Assembly: GCF_037055355.1 (NCBI RefSeq)
Contig: NZ_CP146350.1
Location: 7,773,001-7,837,000 of the forward strand
DNA: 64,000 bases
Direction of reading: 5' to 3'
Origin: Streptomyces sp. DG1A-41
Lineage (GTDB): Bacteria; Actinomycetota; Actinomycetes; Streptomycetales; Streptomycetaceae
Under the pieces are notes generated by a model that did not search any database, was not told the DNA's origin, and saw only the letters and a program-made list of their open reading frames with translations. Of the stretch, positions 11,189 through 19,619 are shown piece after piece; the first letter of the stretch is position 1; the number at the start of each line of letters is the position of its first letter. A program made the position numbers and the translations under genes.

Positions 11189-11229
11189 CTCCGGAGAATT
11201 TCCCGTCAAGTCCGATGAGTTTTCCGGAG
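11189..11229. repeat. Imperfect inverted repeat upstream of the ribonuclease gene
   Basis: CTCCGGAGAA (11189-11198) and TTTTCCGGAG (11220-11229) are complementary at 9 of 10 positions across a 21-base AT-richer spacer. It sits 44 bases upstream of the ribonuclease start, in a stretch (11146-11394) with no gene I can support. It could be a regulator-binding site for the ribonuclease promoter; nothing else identifies the regulator. Confidence 0.35.
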
Positions 11230-11394
11230 GTTAACCTCGATCTTTCGTGACGGTCCGTCGGTTTTCCTGGCGGGCCGTTCCGGCTCTTCGGACTGACCGT
11301 GGGCAGGGCTGTGCCCCGGCTGTCGCGCCGGGTGGGCGCCGGGTTCCACGGCTCCGGTGGGGTGGTGCGGGTCGCAGGGGCGGGAAAGTACTGG

Positions 11395-12790
11395 TCAGCC
11401 AGGGTTCGGGAGAGCGTGGAGCCGGTCGAGGGCGTCTGTGATCACATCGGTCCAGGGCCAGTGCGCCGCGAGGCGGAGGATGCGGCGGCGTCCGGTGGTG
11501 ACGAGTTGGCCGGCGGTGGAGAACAGGCGAAGCCGCAGGCGGCGAGGTTCCCAGCGGCGGGCTTTGCCGGTCAGCGCGAGCAGGGGCATCCACGCGAGCA
11601 GGTCGAGCGCGATCTGGACGATCTCCAGCCAGATCTGGTTCTGTGCGGCGTCCTGAAGGGGCAGGTTGCGCAGGCCGGTGGCGCGGGCGGCGCGGATGCG
11701 GTCCTCGGCTCGTGCCCGCTGGCGGTGGCGCAGCTCCAGCCCTGCGATCGGCGCGTGGGCGGTGTTGGTGGCAAAGCACGTCAGGCGCATCCCGTCGGCG
11801 TCGGTGAAGCGCAACTGGGCGCCAAGGTGCGGACGTTCCTTCCTCACGATCAGCCGCATCCCCTTCGGCCAGCCATCCAGCAGGTTCCCGTCGAGTTCGG
11901 CCACCCAGGCGCCGTCCCGGATCTCACCACCAGGCTCGACGGCTGCCGTCCACGCGCTCGCGGGGATCTTCAGCACCGCGTGATGTATGGCGTCGGTGAT
12001 GGTCATGCCGACCGAGTACGACAGCCAGCGTCCGCGCTGGGCGAGCCAGGCGACGAACTCGTGGGTGCCACCGCCGGAATCGCACCGGATCAGGGTCTGC
12101 CGTCCGCGTCGGTAGGGCTTGGGCAACTGGGCCAGGACCAGTTGGGCTGCGGTGATGTGGTCGCTCGCGGTGTTCGAGCCCGCGTTGCCTGGCCGCAGCA
12201 GGCCCACGACCGGTTCACCGGACCCGCCCTGGCCATGGTCGACGAAGCCCATCAGCGGGTGGTGTCCGAAGGTTTTCTTCCAGGTCGCGGTGGCGTCCTG
12301 CTTCTCGGAGTGCGCCAGGACGAGGACGCCGTCGATATCCACGATCACCTGCCCGCCGGCGTCCGGCGCTGCTTCACCGGCCAACCGCCATACTCGTTCG
12401 CGCACTTCGGCGCGGGCGGTGCGGAGCGCGGTCAGGGCGCGTTTCCCGCCCGCGGCGAGCGTGTCGATGAGCCGGGAGACTGTTGGGTCGGAGGCCACCG
12501 GCCCGAACACGGCCGGCTCGGCCCGCAGCATGCCGACATCGGCCAGACAGTCGCCACCGAGTGACCGCAAGTGCTACATCCAGCAGGATCTTGCCGGGAT
12601 CGTGCACCGCCCGAGCCTTGTGCCAGGGCGCCAATGCCGTTGATATCGCCGCATCCAGACCGGTCTTGTTGACCGTCTTGACCAGCAGCACGGCCCCGGC
12701 CTGGGAGACCACCGACCGGCCGCCGCCCTCAACGCGGACATGCGGGTACGACCCGATACGCTTCTTCACCTGAGAAGTGCTTCTTTCCAC
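11395..12790 (-). mobile_element. IS1380-family transposase gene, frameshifted
   Basis: Reverse-strand DDE transposase of the IS1380 group. The N-terminal piece (GTG start at 12790, VKKRIGSYPHVRVEGGG ... HDPGKILLDVALAV) and the larger C-terminal piece (LGGDCLADVGMLRAEPAVF ... DALDRLHALPNPG) are in different frames and join near 12560, consistent with two missing bases (or one extra) at ACTCGGTGG. Catalytic acidic positions are visible in VIVDIDGVL and in IRCDSGGGTHEF. Together they give a protein of about 465 residues, the usual size. I could not define the terminal inverted repeats or target duplication, so the span is the gene, not the whole element. Probably inactive as it stands. Confidence 0.85.
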
Positions 12791-12841
12791 GGAACGATCT
12801 GGACCCTCGACAAGTCCTATCGTTGCAGGTCAGGAGCACTT
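12772..12841. repeat. Inverted repeat around the transposase start
   Basis: GAGAAGTGCT (12772-12781) and AGCACTTCTC (12832-12841) are perfect inverted copies about 50 bases apart, the transposase GTG start lying just inside the left arm. It may include an end of the insertion sequence or an operator for its promoter. No matching sequence was found at the other side of the transposase gene, so I do not call it a terminal repeat. Confidence 0.4.
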
Positions 12842-13290
12842 CTCGCGTTTCTGATCAAGCCTTGGACAGCCCACCTCGTGAAAGCGCGAGGCCCGACTCC
12901 TTGGGCCAAGAACACCGCCGCGAAGTGCTCAGCGCGATCACCAAAGTCGCCACCGCCCACGGCGTCACCGTCCTGGGCACGTGCCACACACTGGTGCGAG
13001 ATGTAGCCCCGTGCGCGGGCAGATCCTCTACTTCCACCCGTCAAAGTCCGAGTACCTCAAGCGACCCACACGCATGTTCGGGTGCGGCCCCCCGAGCGTG
13101 GGTAGAGCCGCCAAATACTGCCGGTGGTCAGTTTCGGGTCGGTCATATCCCGCGATGGCGATCACTGCTGACAGGCGGGGAGTGAGATCACCGCACCTTT
13201 TCGCATGAACAGTTCAGTGCGCTACTGAACTACCCACTGAACTGTTTCGTGCGCAACTGAACTACTCACTGCGGTTCAACACCGCGACCG
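12842..13290. other. Gene-poor stretch beside the IS with a coding scrap and TGAAC repeats
   Basis: About 450 bases without a supportable gene. On the plus strand nt 12903-12995 reads as a plausible coding fragment (EHRREVLSAITKVATAHG, then VTVLGTCHTLVRD) with high GC at third positions but no start and no recognisable family, probably the leftover of a gene destroyed when the IS or a larger element arrived. From 13209 to 13276 the DNA becomes AT-richer and is built from ACTGAAC/GTTCAGT units (next entry). Confidence 0.5.
13209..13276. repeat. Nested direct and inverted TGAAC repeats
   Basis: Two near-identical direct copies of GTGCGC(T/A)ACTGAACTAC start near 13218 and 13250; in addition GAACAGTTCAGT and the following ACTGAACTGTTT form an inverted pair, and GGTTCAA closes the array. 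The array ends 15 bases downstream of the stop of the leftward ThDP-enzyme gene. It could be an IS end, a recombination site or a protein-binding array. Confidence 0.5.
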
Positions 13291-15084
13291 CTACTTCTTC
13301 TCGCGCCCCGGCAGGAACTCCTGCATCTTCGCCTTGAAGCCCTGCTTGACCACCGATCCCCGGTCCGAGTCGCCCTTCAGGATCGACGCGGCGGTCGCCT
13401 CCATCTGCTCCCAGGTGGCGTGCGGCGGGATCGGTGGGACGGCCGGATCGGTCAGGAACTCGATTACCGCGGGACCGTCCGCCTCCAGCGCGGCACGCCA
13501 GCCCGCCTCGACGTCCTCCGGCTTCTCCACCCGGATGCCGGTCAGCCCCAGGGAACGCGCGAACGCGGCGTACTGCACGTCCGGAATCGCTTGCGACGGC
13601 AGGAACTGCGGCGCGCCCTCCATGGCCCGCATCTCCCACGTGACCTGATTCAGATCCTGGTTGTTCCACACGGCGACCACCAGCCGCGGGTCCTCCCACT
13701 GGTGGCGGTACTTCGCCGCCGTGATCAGCTCCGCCATCCCGTTCATCTGCATCGCCCCGTCGCCCACCAGCGCGATCGCGGGCCGGTCCGGGTGCGCGAA
13801 CTTCGCGCCGATCACGTACGGCACCCCGCAGCCCATCGTCGCCAGCGTGCCGGAGAGCGAGCCCCGCATGCCCGGCCGCATGGTCAGGTGCCGCGCGTAC
13901 CAGTTGGCCGTCGAACCCGAGTCGGAGGCGACGATCGCGTTGTCCGGCAGCAGCGGGTCCAGGGCGCGGGCCACGTACTCCGGATTGATCGGGTCGGCGT
14001 CGAGTCCCGCCCGGCGCTCCATGACGTCGCGCCAGCGCGTCACGTTCGCGCACACCGTGTCGTACCACTCGCGCCCGCGCCCCTCCTCGATCAGCGGGAT
14101 CAGCCGCTCCAGCGTGGCCTTCGCGTCGCCGACCAGGTTCACCTCGTACGGGTAGCGCATCCCGACCATGTGCGGATCGATGTCGATCTGCACGCCCCGC
14201 GCCTTGCCGAACTCCGGCAGGAACTGGGTGTACGGGAACGACGACCCGATGGTCAGCAGCGTGTCGCAGTCCCGCATCAGCTCGTACGACGGACGCGTGC
14301 CCAGCAGGCCGATCGAGCCGGTGACGTACGGCAGTTCGTCGCTGAGGACGTCCTTGCCGAGCAGCGCCTTGGCGACACCGGCGCCGAGCAGCTCGGCGAT
14401 CCGCTCCACCTCGGCCCGCGCGCCCGCCGCGCCCTGGCCGACCAGGATCGCCACCTTGTCACCGGAGTTCAGGATCTCCGCGGCCCGGCGCACCGAGTCG
14501 TCGGACGGAACCGCCGTCCACGAACTGCGGTCCAGGCTGGAGGGCACCATCTTGAACTCGTGCGTCGGCGGCGAGTAGTCGAGTTCCTGAACATCACCGG
14601 GGATGATGATCGCGGTGGGGCAGCGGCGCGCGTACGCGGTGCGGATCGCCCGGTCCAGCACGTTCGGCAGCTGCTCCGGAACGGTCACCGTCTCCACGAA
14701 CTCGGAGGCGACGTCCTTGTACAGCGTGTGCAGATCGACTTCCTGCTGATACGAGCCGCCCATCGCGGTGCGGTGCGTCTGGCCGACGATCGCCAGCACC
14801 GGGACATGGTCCAGCTTGGCGTCGTACAGGCCGTTCAGCAGATGGATCGCGCCCGGCCCTGACGTCGCCGTGCACACCCCGAGACGGCCGCTGAACTTGG
14901 CGTAACCGACCGCCTGGAACGCGGACATCTCCTCGTGCCGTGACTGCACGAAACGGGGCTGGTTCTCGGCCCGGCCCCACGCGGCGAGCAGGCCGTTGAT
15001 GCCGTCGCCCGGATAGCCGAAGACCTGCTCGACCCCCCACTCGCGCAACCGCTCAAGGATGTGGTCGGAGACCTTGGTGCTCAT
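13291..15084 (-). CDS. Thiamine pyrophosphate-dependent enzyme (pyruvate oxidase/acetolactate synthase-like)
   Basis: 597 residues with the three-domain ThDP architecture: N-terminal pyrimidine-binding domain (residues about 3-170, with RHEEMSAFQAVGYAKFSG supplying the ThDP-activating Glu), central domain (about 190-325) and C-terminal pyrophosphate domain (about 385-540) with VGDGAMQMNGMAEL ... WNN, the GDG-x(25-30)-N Mg-ThDP motif near residue 440. Overall closest in style to the PoxB/acetolactate synthase group that decarboxylates pyruvate-like 2-oxoacids; the exact substrate is not evident. ATG 15084 is chosen because GGGAGG precedes it by about eight bases; an upstream extension would cross the intergenic region. 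Divergent from the sigma factor gene, sharing a 242-base control region. Confidence 0.88.
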   Translation of the reverse strand: MSTKVSDHILERLREWGVEQVFGYPGDGINGLLAAWGRAENQPRFVQSRHEEMSAFQAVGYAKFSGRLGVCTATSGPGAIHLLNGLYDAKLDHVPVLAIVGQTHRTAMGGSYQQEVDLHTLYKDVASEFVETVTVPEQLPNVLDRAIRTAYARRCPTAIIIPGDVQELDYSPPTHEFKMVPSSLDRSSWTAVPSDDSVRRAAEILNSGDKVAILVGQGAAGARAEVERIAELLGAGVAKALLGKDVLSDELPYVTGSIGLLGTRPSYELMRDCDTLLTIGSSFPYTQFLPEFGKARGVQIDIDPHMVGMRYPYEVNLVGDAKATLERLIPLIEEGRGREWYDTVCANVTRWRDVMERRAGLDADPINPEYVARALDPLLPDNAIVASDSGSTANWYARHLTMRPGMRGSLSGTLATMGCGVPYVIGAKFAHPDRPAIALVGDGAMQMNGMAELITAAKYRHQWEDPRLVVAVWNNQDLNQVTWEMRAMEGAPQFLPSQAIPDVQYAAFARSLGLTGIRVEKPEDVEAGWRAALEADGPAVIEFLTDPAVPPIPPHATWEQMEATAASILKGDSDRGSVVKQGFKAKMQEFLPGREKK

Positions 15085-15216
15085 GTACGACCTCCCGGAC
15101 GCATGGGGACAGAGCCAGCAGTACGAGTCACCCTGCGCGACGGCGGAAAACCTGTCCGGGTTTGCGGGCGGGGGCCGGGGGCAGGCGCACCTCAGTGCTT
15201 CGGACAGGAGGCACGT

Positions 15217-15282
15217 CCGTGGGAGCGGCGCATCGCGCCGCCACCGGCGCTCCTGGTCCGTACAGGTGATGCGCTCCCACGG
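15217..15282. repeat. Long-range inverted repeat between ThDP enzyme and sigma factor genes
   Basis: CCGTGGGAGCG (15217-15227) and CGCTCCCACGG (15272-15282) are perfect 11-base inverted copies with a 44-base GC-rich spacer; the pairing continues imperfectly inside (GCATC/GATGC). The stem would sit in the 5' leader of the sigma factor transcript. The arms contain TGGGAGCG and CGCTCCCA, the two halves of the CebR box used in the cellulase island, but separated, so CebR binding is not implied. Confidence 0.5.
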
Positions 15283-15326
15283 TGACCGTCCAACCCAGAG
15301 CACCTTCAAGGGAATTGCGACGCATC

Positions 15327-16120
15327 ATGCCGATCCACACCAGCGCGAAGCAGCACCCCCACGACGACGCCCCCGACACCGCCGACGCCTTCCGCAGGCT
15401 CGCCACACTCCCCGCCGGCCCGAGCGCGACGCGCTCCGCGACGAGATCGTCGAGGCCTGGCTGCCCATGGCCGACCGCCTCGCCGGACGCTTCCGCAGCC
15501 GCGGCGAGAGCTTCGAGGACCTGCGCCAGGTCGCGGCCCTCGGCCTGGTCAAGGCCGTCGACCGGTACGACCCCGAGCTCGGCAACGCCTTCGAGAGCTA
15601 CGCCGTGCCCACCATCACCGGCGAGATCAAGCGGCACTTCCGCGACCACATGTGGACCCTGCACGTACCTCGCCGCGTCCAGGACCTGCGCAACCGCGTC
15701 CGGTTCGCCTCGCAGGACCTGTCCCAGACCATCTCCGGCCGCCGGCCCACGGTGGCGGAGATCGCCGAGCACGCGAAGATGAGCGAGGAGGACGTCAAGA
15801 CCGGCCTGGAGGCCCTGGAGAGCTTCACCGCCCTGTCCCTGGACGCGGAACTGCCCGGCAGCGAGGACGGATACTCCCTGAGCGACGCGCTCGGGTCGCC
15901 GGATCCGGCGCTGGACACGGTGGTCGATCGCGAGGCGGTGAAGTCGCGGCTGGCGGCGCTGCCGGAGCGGGAGCGGGCGATCCTGTACATGCGGTTCTTC
16001 GGGGACATGACGCAGAGCCGGATCGCCGAGGAGCTGGGGATCTCGCAGATGCACGTGTCCCGGCTGATCAGTCGGTGCTGTGGGCGGGTTCGGGAGCAGG
16101 TCATGCGGGATGTTGCGTAG
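15327..16120 (+). CDS. RNA polymerase sigma factor, SigB/SigF subfamily, with a one-base frameshift near the N-terminus
   Basis: Regions 2, 3 and 4 of a group 3 sigma factor are clear: DLRQVAALGLVKAVDRYDP (region 2), HVPRRVQDLRNRVRF and RPTVAEIAEHAKMSEED (region 3), LPERERAILYMRFFGDMTQ with IAEELGISQMHVSRLIS (region 4 helix-turn-helix). No anti-sigma antagonist gene is adjacent. The natural start MPIHTSAKQHPHDD at 15327 is in one frame and everything from ERDALRDEIVEAW in another; restoring one C in the run at about 15419-15422 (GGCCCGAG) gives a normal 264-residue protein. Because the lesion is a homopolymer C deletion and the rest is perfect, a sequence error or very recent mutation is more likely than long-term loss. 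Confidence 0.85.
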
Positions 16121-16156
16121 CGCCTGGGGGTGTTCGCGGGTTGCGTGTGCGGGCCG

Positions 16157-16215
16157 GTCGTGGCTGGTCGCGCCCACGCGGCGGAGCCGCATGTCGGTAC
16201 AGCCCCGCGCCCCTG
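16157..16215. repeat. Streptomyces intergenic repeat, copy A (reverse orientation)
   Basis: The reverse complement reads CAGGGGCGCGGGGCTGTACC, then GACATGCGGCTCCGCCGCG and TGGGCGCGACCAGCCACG, nearly the same as 19524-19580 read forward. It contains the small palindrome GCGGCGGAGCCGC-type stem. It follows the sigma factor gene and may act as a transcription end or be a dispersed REP-like element. The rest of 16121-16344 shows no gene. Confidence 0.75.
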
Positions 16216-16344
16216 AAGGACGTCCGATTTCACCCGGTTGAGTGACACTGTCCCGCCATTGGGGCCTCGCCGCGCGCGGCGTAGTAGGGGGCTAGCTGTG
16301 ATGGCAGAAGGGCTTTCCTGCCGTCGCCCGAAGGAGTCCCCTCC

Positions 16345-17046
16345 ATGCGCACCCGCCACGCACTCTCCGTCGCCGTCCTGGCCGGCTCCGCCCTGGTGGG
16401 CGTCGCGCCGGTCGTGTCCGCCGAACCCGCCGCCGAGGTCAGTCCGGCCACCGTGGAGCCCGGAGGGACGCTCACCATCTCGGTCAGCTGTGATCCGACC
16501 GGGGGGCCGCCGCCCGACAGCATCGACGCCACCTCGCAGGCCTTCGACGAGGGCACGGTCCCGCTGCGCAAGGTGACCGGCAACGACGACAAGGTGTCCG
16601 GCCCGGCCTACCGGGGGACGGCCCGCATCGCACCCGCCGAGAACTTCGAGGGCGATCCCGACGCCCTCGGCGAGGACTCGGCGTGGTCCGTCGACGGCAC
16701 CTGCCCGGCCGCTCCCGGCGGGGAGGGCAAGCAATGGAGCGCGACGTTCACGGTGGCCCACGGCGGGGGCCACCACGAGCCGTCCCACGAGCCGTCCCAC
16801 GAGCCGACGCACAAGCCCTCTCACCGGCCCACCCACAAGCCCTGCCCCGACGAACCGCGCGACGAGCCGCGGCACCACCACTCGGAGTGCGCGGAAGCGG
16901 TCGTCCAGCGCGGGGTACGCGCCGGAGACGGCGGTGCCTTCACCGACTCCGTGCCCGTCCTGGTCGCGGGCGGGGTGCTGATCGCGGGCGCGTTCGGTGC
17001 CGCCGTGCACCGGCTGTGCAACCGGGAGAGCGACCCGTACCGCTGA
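16345..17046 (+). CDS. Secreted, membrane-anchored hypothetical protein with His/Pro repeats
   Basis: 233 residues. A signal peptide (RTRHALSVAVLAGSALVG ... VSAEP, cleavage near residue 27) precedes an Ig-like module starting VSPATVEPGGTLTISVSCDP (about 30-140). Then a repetitive low-complexity segment of four-residue units (SHEP, SHEP, THKP, SHRP, THKP; about 147-175) and a single hydrophobic helix near the C-terminus (VPVLVAGGVLIAGAFGAAVH) followed by a short charged tail, the pattern of a surface protein tethered to the membrane. No enzyme motif is present and I do not recognise a function. ATG 16345 follows GAAGGAG with good spacing. Confidence 0.78.
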   Translation: MRTRHALSVAVLAGSALVGVAPVVSAEPAAEVSPATVEPGGTLTISVSCDPTGGPPPDSIDATSQAFDEGTVPLRKVTGNDDKVSGPAYRGTARIAPAENFEGDPDALGEDSAWSVDGTCPAAPGGEGKQWSATFTVAHGGGHHEPSHEPSHEPTHKPSHRPTHKPCPDEPRDEPRHHHSECAEAVVQRGVRAGDGGAFTDSVPVLVAGGVLIAGAFGAAVHRLCNRESDPYR

Positions 17047-17220
17047 CGCCCGGCGCGCACCACCGGCCCGCAAGCCCCCCGCTTCCCCGGCCCGGCCCGC
17101 TCATGCTGTGACCGTCACGACCCCGCCGGGCGCCCATGGCGCGGCGGTCCCGTGGGTACTCAGAGGCCGAGGGTACGGGCGAGGGCGACAGGACACGGCC
17201 CAGGCACTGCGGAGGTACGG

Positions 17221-18468
17221 ATGCGGCGGACGGACCCGGAAGGCCACGGCCCCGTCCGATTCGGGCCGCCGCTCCCCGAGGACGGACTGCCCGTGCTGTC
17301 GGAGCTGTCCGCCGTGCTCGCCGCCGCGGCGTCCCGGGGCGGCCAAGAGCCGGTCGGCGGGGGGTCGGCCCTGCGGGAGTCCGCCTGCGGCTACTGGGAC
17401 CGGCGCGGACTGCACTGCGACCCCGGCCGCGCGGCCGCCGCACCCGGCGCGCCCGCGCTGCTGCTCGCCCTGACCGCCGCCCTCGGCGGTGACGTCCTCG
17501 TGCCGAGACCCTGCGCCGCCTGGTGGGCGCCGTACGCCCGCCTGCTGGGACGCCCCGCCTTCCGTGTGCCGACCCCGCCGGAGAGCGGCGGGGTGCCCGA
17601 CCCCTACGCCTTGCTGGAGACGGTGCGCCGGGTGCGTGCCGAGGGCGGTGATCCGCGCCTGCTCGTGCTGTCCGTCGCCGACGACCCCACGGCCACCGTC
17701 GCCCCTCCCGAGCTGCTGCACGAGACCGTCGAGGCCGCCCAAGGGGAGGGCCTGCACCTGGTCAGCGACGAGACCTGGCGCGACACCCTGCACGATCCGC
17801 ACGACACCGTGCTGCTCAGCCCCGCCGAGATGCTGCCCGACCGGGTCACCGTCGTCACCGACCTGGCCGGTGCCCTCCTCCCGCCCGGCTGGCCGGCCGC
17901 CGTGGCCCGCTTCCCGGCCGGCGAGGACGCCGAGGACCTCCACGCCCGCGTGCTAGACGTCCTCACCGCGCTCGACGCCCGGGTCGCCGCTCCCGTCGCC
18001 TCGGCGGCCGTCTACGCCCTGCGGGAACCGGAAGCGGTCACCGCGCGCGTCGCCACCGCCGTGCGCCTGCACGCGCGCCTGGCCGCCGAGGCGCACGCCG
18101 CCGTCGTCGCCGCCGGAGCCCTCTCCCGGCCCCCGCAGGCCGGCCGCCATCTCTACGTCGACCTCACTCCGCTGCGCCCCGCGCTGAGTGCGCACGATGT
18201 CGGCGACGCACAGGAACTGGAGGACTTCCTCACCGCCCGTCTGGGCATGCCCGCGCCGGGCGGCCACCGCTTCGGTGACGAGCTCGAAGCCCCGCGCGTG
18301 AGGCTCTCGACCGGCGCACTGGTGGCCGGCTCCGACGCGGAACGCGCGGAATGCCTCACCTCATCCACGCCGTTGGAACTGCCGCACGTGCAACGCTCGT
18401 TGATCCAACTGAAGTCGGCCTTCGACGACCTCCGCGACGACGCTCAGCGATGGGAGCCTCCTCGATGA
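17221..18468 (+). CDS. Aminotransferase-fold protein lacking the PLP lysine
   Basis: 415 residues resembling class I/II PLP aminotransferases: substrate-domain layout, LLVLSVADDPTATVAPPE (the position of the NPxNPTG motif), and HLVSDETWRD, the usual DE-x-Y cofactor pair region. The block that should read S-x-S-K is TDLAGALLPPGWPAAVARF, with no lysine. The whole protein has just one Lys, close to the C-terminal end (LIQLKSAF), so no residue can form the Schiff base in the normal place. It is therefore probably a non-catalytic or ligand-binding relative. ATG 17221 has GGAGG five bases upstream. The stop overlaps the next start (ATGA), so it is co-translated with the metallo-beta-lactamase. Confidence 0.8.
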   Translation: MRRTDPEGHGPVRFGPPLPEDGLPVLSELSAVLAAAASRGGQEPVGGGSALRESACGYWDRRGLHCDPGRAAAAPGAPALLLALTAALGGDVLVPRPCAAWWAPYARLLGRPAFRVPTPPESGGVPDPYALLETVRRVRAEGGDPRLLVLSVADDPTATVAPPELLHETVEAAQGEGLHLVSDETWRDTLHDPHDTVLLSPAEMLPDRVTVVTDLAGALLPPGWPAAVARFPAGEDAEDLHARVLDVLTALDARVAAPVASAAVYALREPEAVTARVATAVRLHARLAAEAHAAVVAAGALSRPPQAGRHLYVDLTPLRPALSAHDVGDAQELEDFLTARLGMPAPGGHRFGDELEAPRVRLSTGALVAGSDAERAECLTSSTPLELPHVQRSLIQLKSAFDDLRDDAQRWEPPR

Positions 18469-19517
18469 CGCAGCAGTCCGAGTCGACCGCGAGCACGACC
18501 ACTCGGGAAGCCGAGGACGCAGCCCTCCCGTCCCCCCTCGCGCCTCCGTACCCGCCGCTGGCCGAGCCGAGACCGCTGGCCGAGCGCCGGGTGTGGCCGC
18601 GCACCTTCCACGACCGGCTGACCGCCCCGCTCCCCGGCTTGCGGGCCATGGCCCGCTTCGCCCGCGAGGGCGCCGTGAGACCGGGCCCGGAAGGCCTCGC
18701 CGACATCCCCCGGCTCCCTTACGCACCCGGCCCGCTGCCCCGCGTCGACGCCCGCACGGTCGCCGTCACCTGGGCCGGACACGCCAGTTGGGTCCTTCAG
18801 ATCGGCGGGCTGACCGTCCTCACCGACCCGGTCTGGTCCCGACGGATCCTCGGCACCCCGGCGCGCATCACCCCCGTGGGCGTCCCCTGGGAGGCGCTGC
18901 CGCGCGTCGACGCCGTCGTCATCAGCCACAACCACTACGACCACCTGGACGCCCCCACCCTGCGCAGGCTCCCGCGCGACACCCCCGTGTTCGTCCCGGC
19001 CGGCCTCGCCCGCTGGTTCCACCGCCGCCAGTTCACCCGTGTCACGGAGCTCGACTGGTGGGAGGCGGCCGAACTCGACGGTGTCCGCTTCGACTTCGTC
19101 CCGTCCCACCACTGGTCCAAGCGCACCCTCACCGACACCTGCCGCAGCCTGTGGGGCGGCTGGGTCCTGACCGACCGGGACGGGCAGCGCCTCTACTTCG
19201 CGGGCGACACGGGCTACGGCCACTGGTTCTCCCGCATCGGCCGCCGCTACCCCGGCATCGATCTCGCCCTCCTGCCCATCGGCGCCTACGACCCCCGCTG
19301 GTGGCTCAGGGACGTCCACTGCGACCCGGAGGAGGCGGTCCGCGCGGCCCGGGACCTGGGAGCGGCCAGGATGGCCCCCATGCACTGGGCCACCTTCGTC
19401 CTGTCGGCTGAACCGGTCCTGGAGCCCCTCACGCGGGTACGGGCGGCCTGGGAAAAGACGGGTCTGCCCCGAGAGAACCTCTGGGACATGCCGGTGGGCG
19501 CTTCGAGGGTGCTTTAG
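18465..19517 (+). CDS. MBL-fold metallo-hydrolase (NAPE-PLD/UlaG-like)
   Basis: 350 residues. After a 95-residue N-terminal region the metallo-beta-lactamase fold begins at WAGHASWVLQIGGLTVLTDP; the zinc motif HNHYDHLD (HxHxDH) is near residue 153, with SHHWSKRTLTDT, FAGDTGYG (metal-bridging Asp) and MHWATF (late His) in the order seen in NAPE-PLD/RomA-type lipid hydrolases. Such enzymes hydrolyse phosphodiester-containing lipids or similar. No signal peptide. Translationally coupled to the lysine-less PLP-fold protein upstream, which suggests a shared pathway. A dispersed repeat follows immediately. Confidence 0.88.
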   Translation: MTQQSESTASTTTREAEDAALPSPLAPPYPPLAEPRPLAERRVWPRTFHDRLTAPLPGLRAMARFAREGAVRPGPEGLADIPRLPYAPGPLPRVDARTVAVTWAGHASWVLQIGGLTVLTDPVWSRRILGTPARITPVGVPWEALPRVDAVVISHNHYDHLDAPTLRRLPRDTPVFVPAGLARWFHRRQFTRVTELDWWEAAELDGVRFDFVPSHHWSKRTLTDTCRSLWGGWVLTDRDGQRLYFAGDTGYGHWFSRIGRRYPGIDLALLPIGAYDPRWWLRDVHCDPEEAVRAARDLGAARMAPMHWATFVLSAEPVLEPLTRVRAAWEKTGLPRENLWDMPVGASRVL

Positions 19518-19523
19518 GTATGT

Positions 19524-19580
19524 CAGGGGCGCGGGCTGTGCCGATATGCGGCTCCGCCGCGTGGGCGCGGCCAGCCACAC
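19524..19580. repeat. Streptomyces intergenic repeat, copy B
   Basis: CAGGGGCGCGGGCTGTGCCG, then ATATGCGGCTCCGCCGCGTG and GGCGCGGCCAGCCAC. It matches copy A (16157-16215) over its length in the opposite orientation, so the two bracket the block 16216-19523 as a 3.4-kb inverted pair. It lies between the convergent MBL and DedA genes and contains GCGGC-TCC-GCCGC, a short stem that could stop transcription from either side. Confidence 0.75.
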
Positions 19581-19619
19581 ACAGCCCGCGCTCCGACGAC
19601 GGCCACTGCCCCTACGGCG

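Noticed and set aside
11299..12564. Open frame on the plus strand across the transposase
   Set aside because: The minus strand has clear IS1380-type motifs; the plus frame has none.
12550..12575. Programmed frameshift in the transposase
   Set aside because: IS1380-type elements are not known to need one, and no slippery A/T run is present at the junction.
13420..14862. Arg/His-rich frame opposite the ThDP enzyme
   Set aside because: Antisense shadow with no recognisable domain and no ribosome site.
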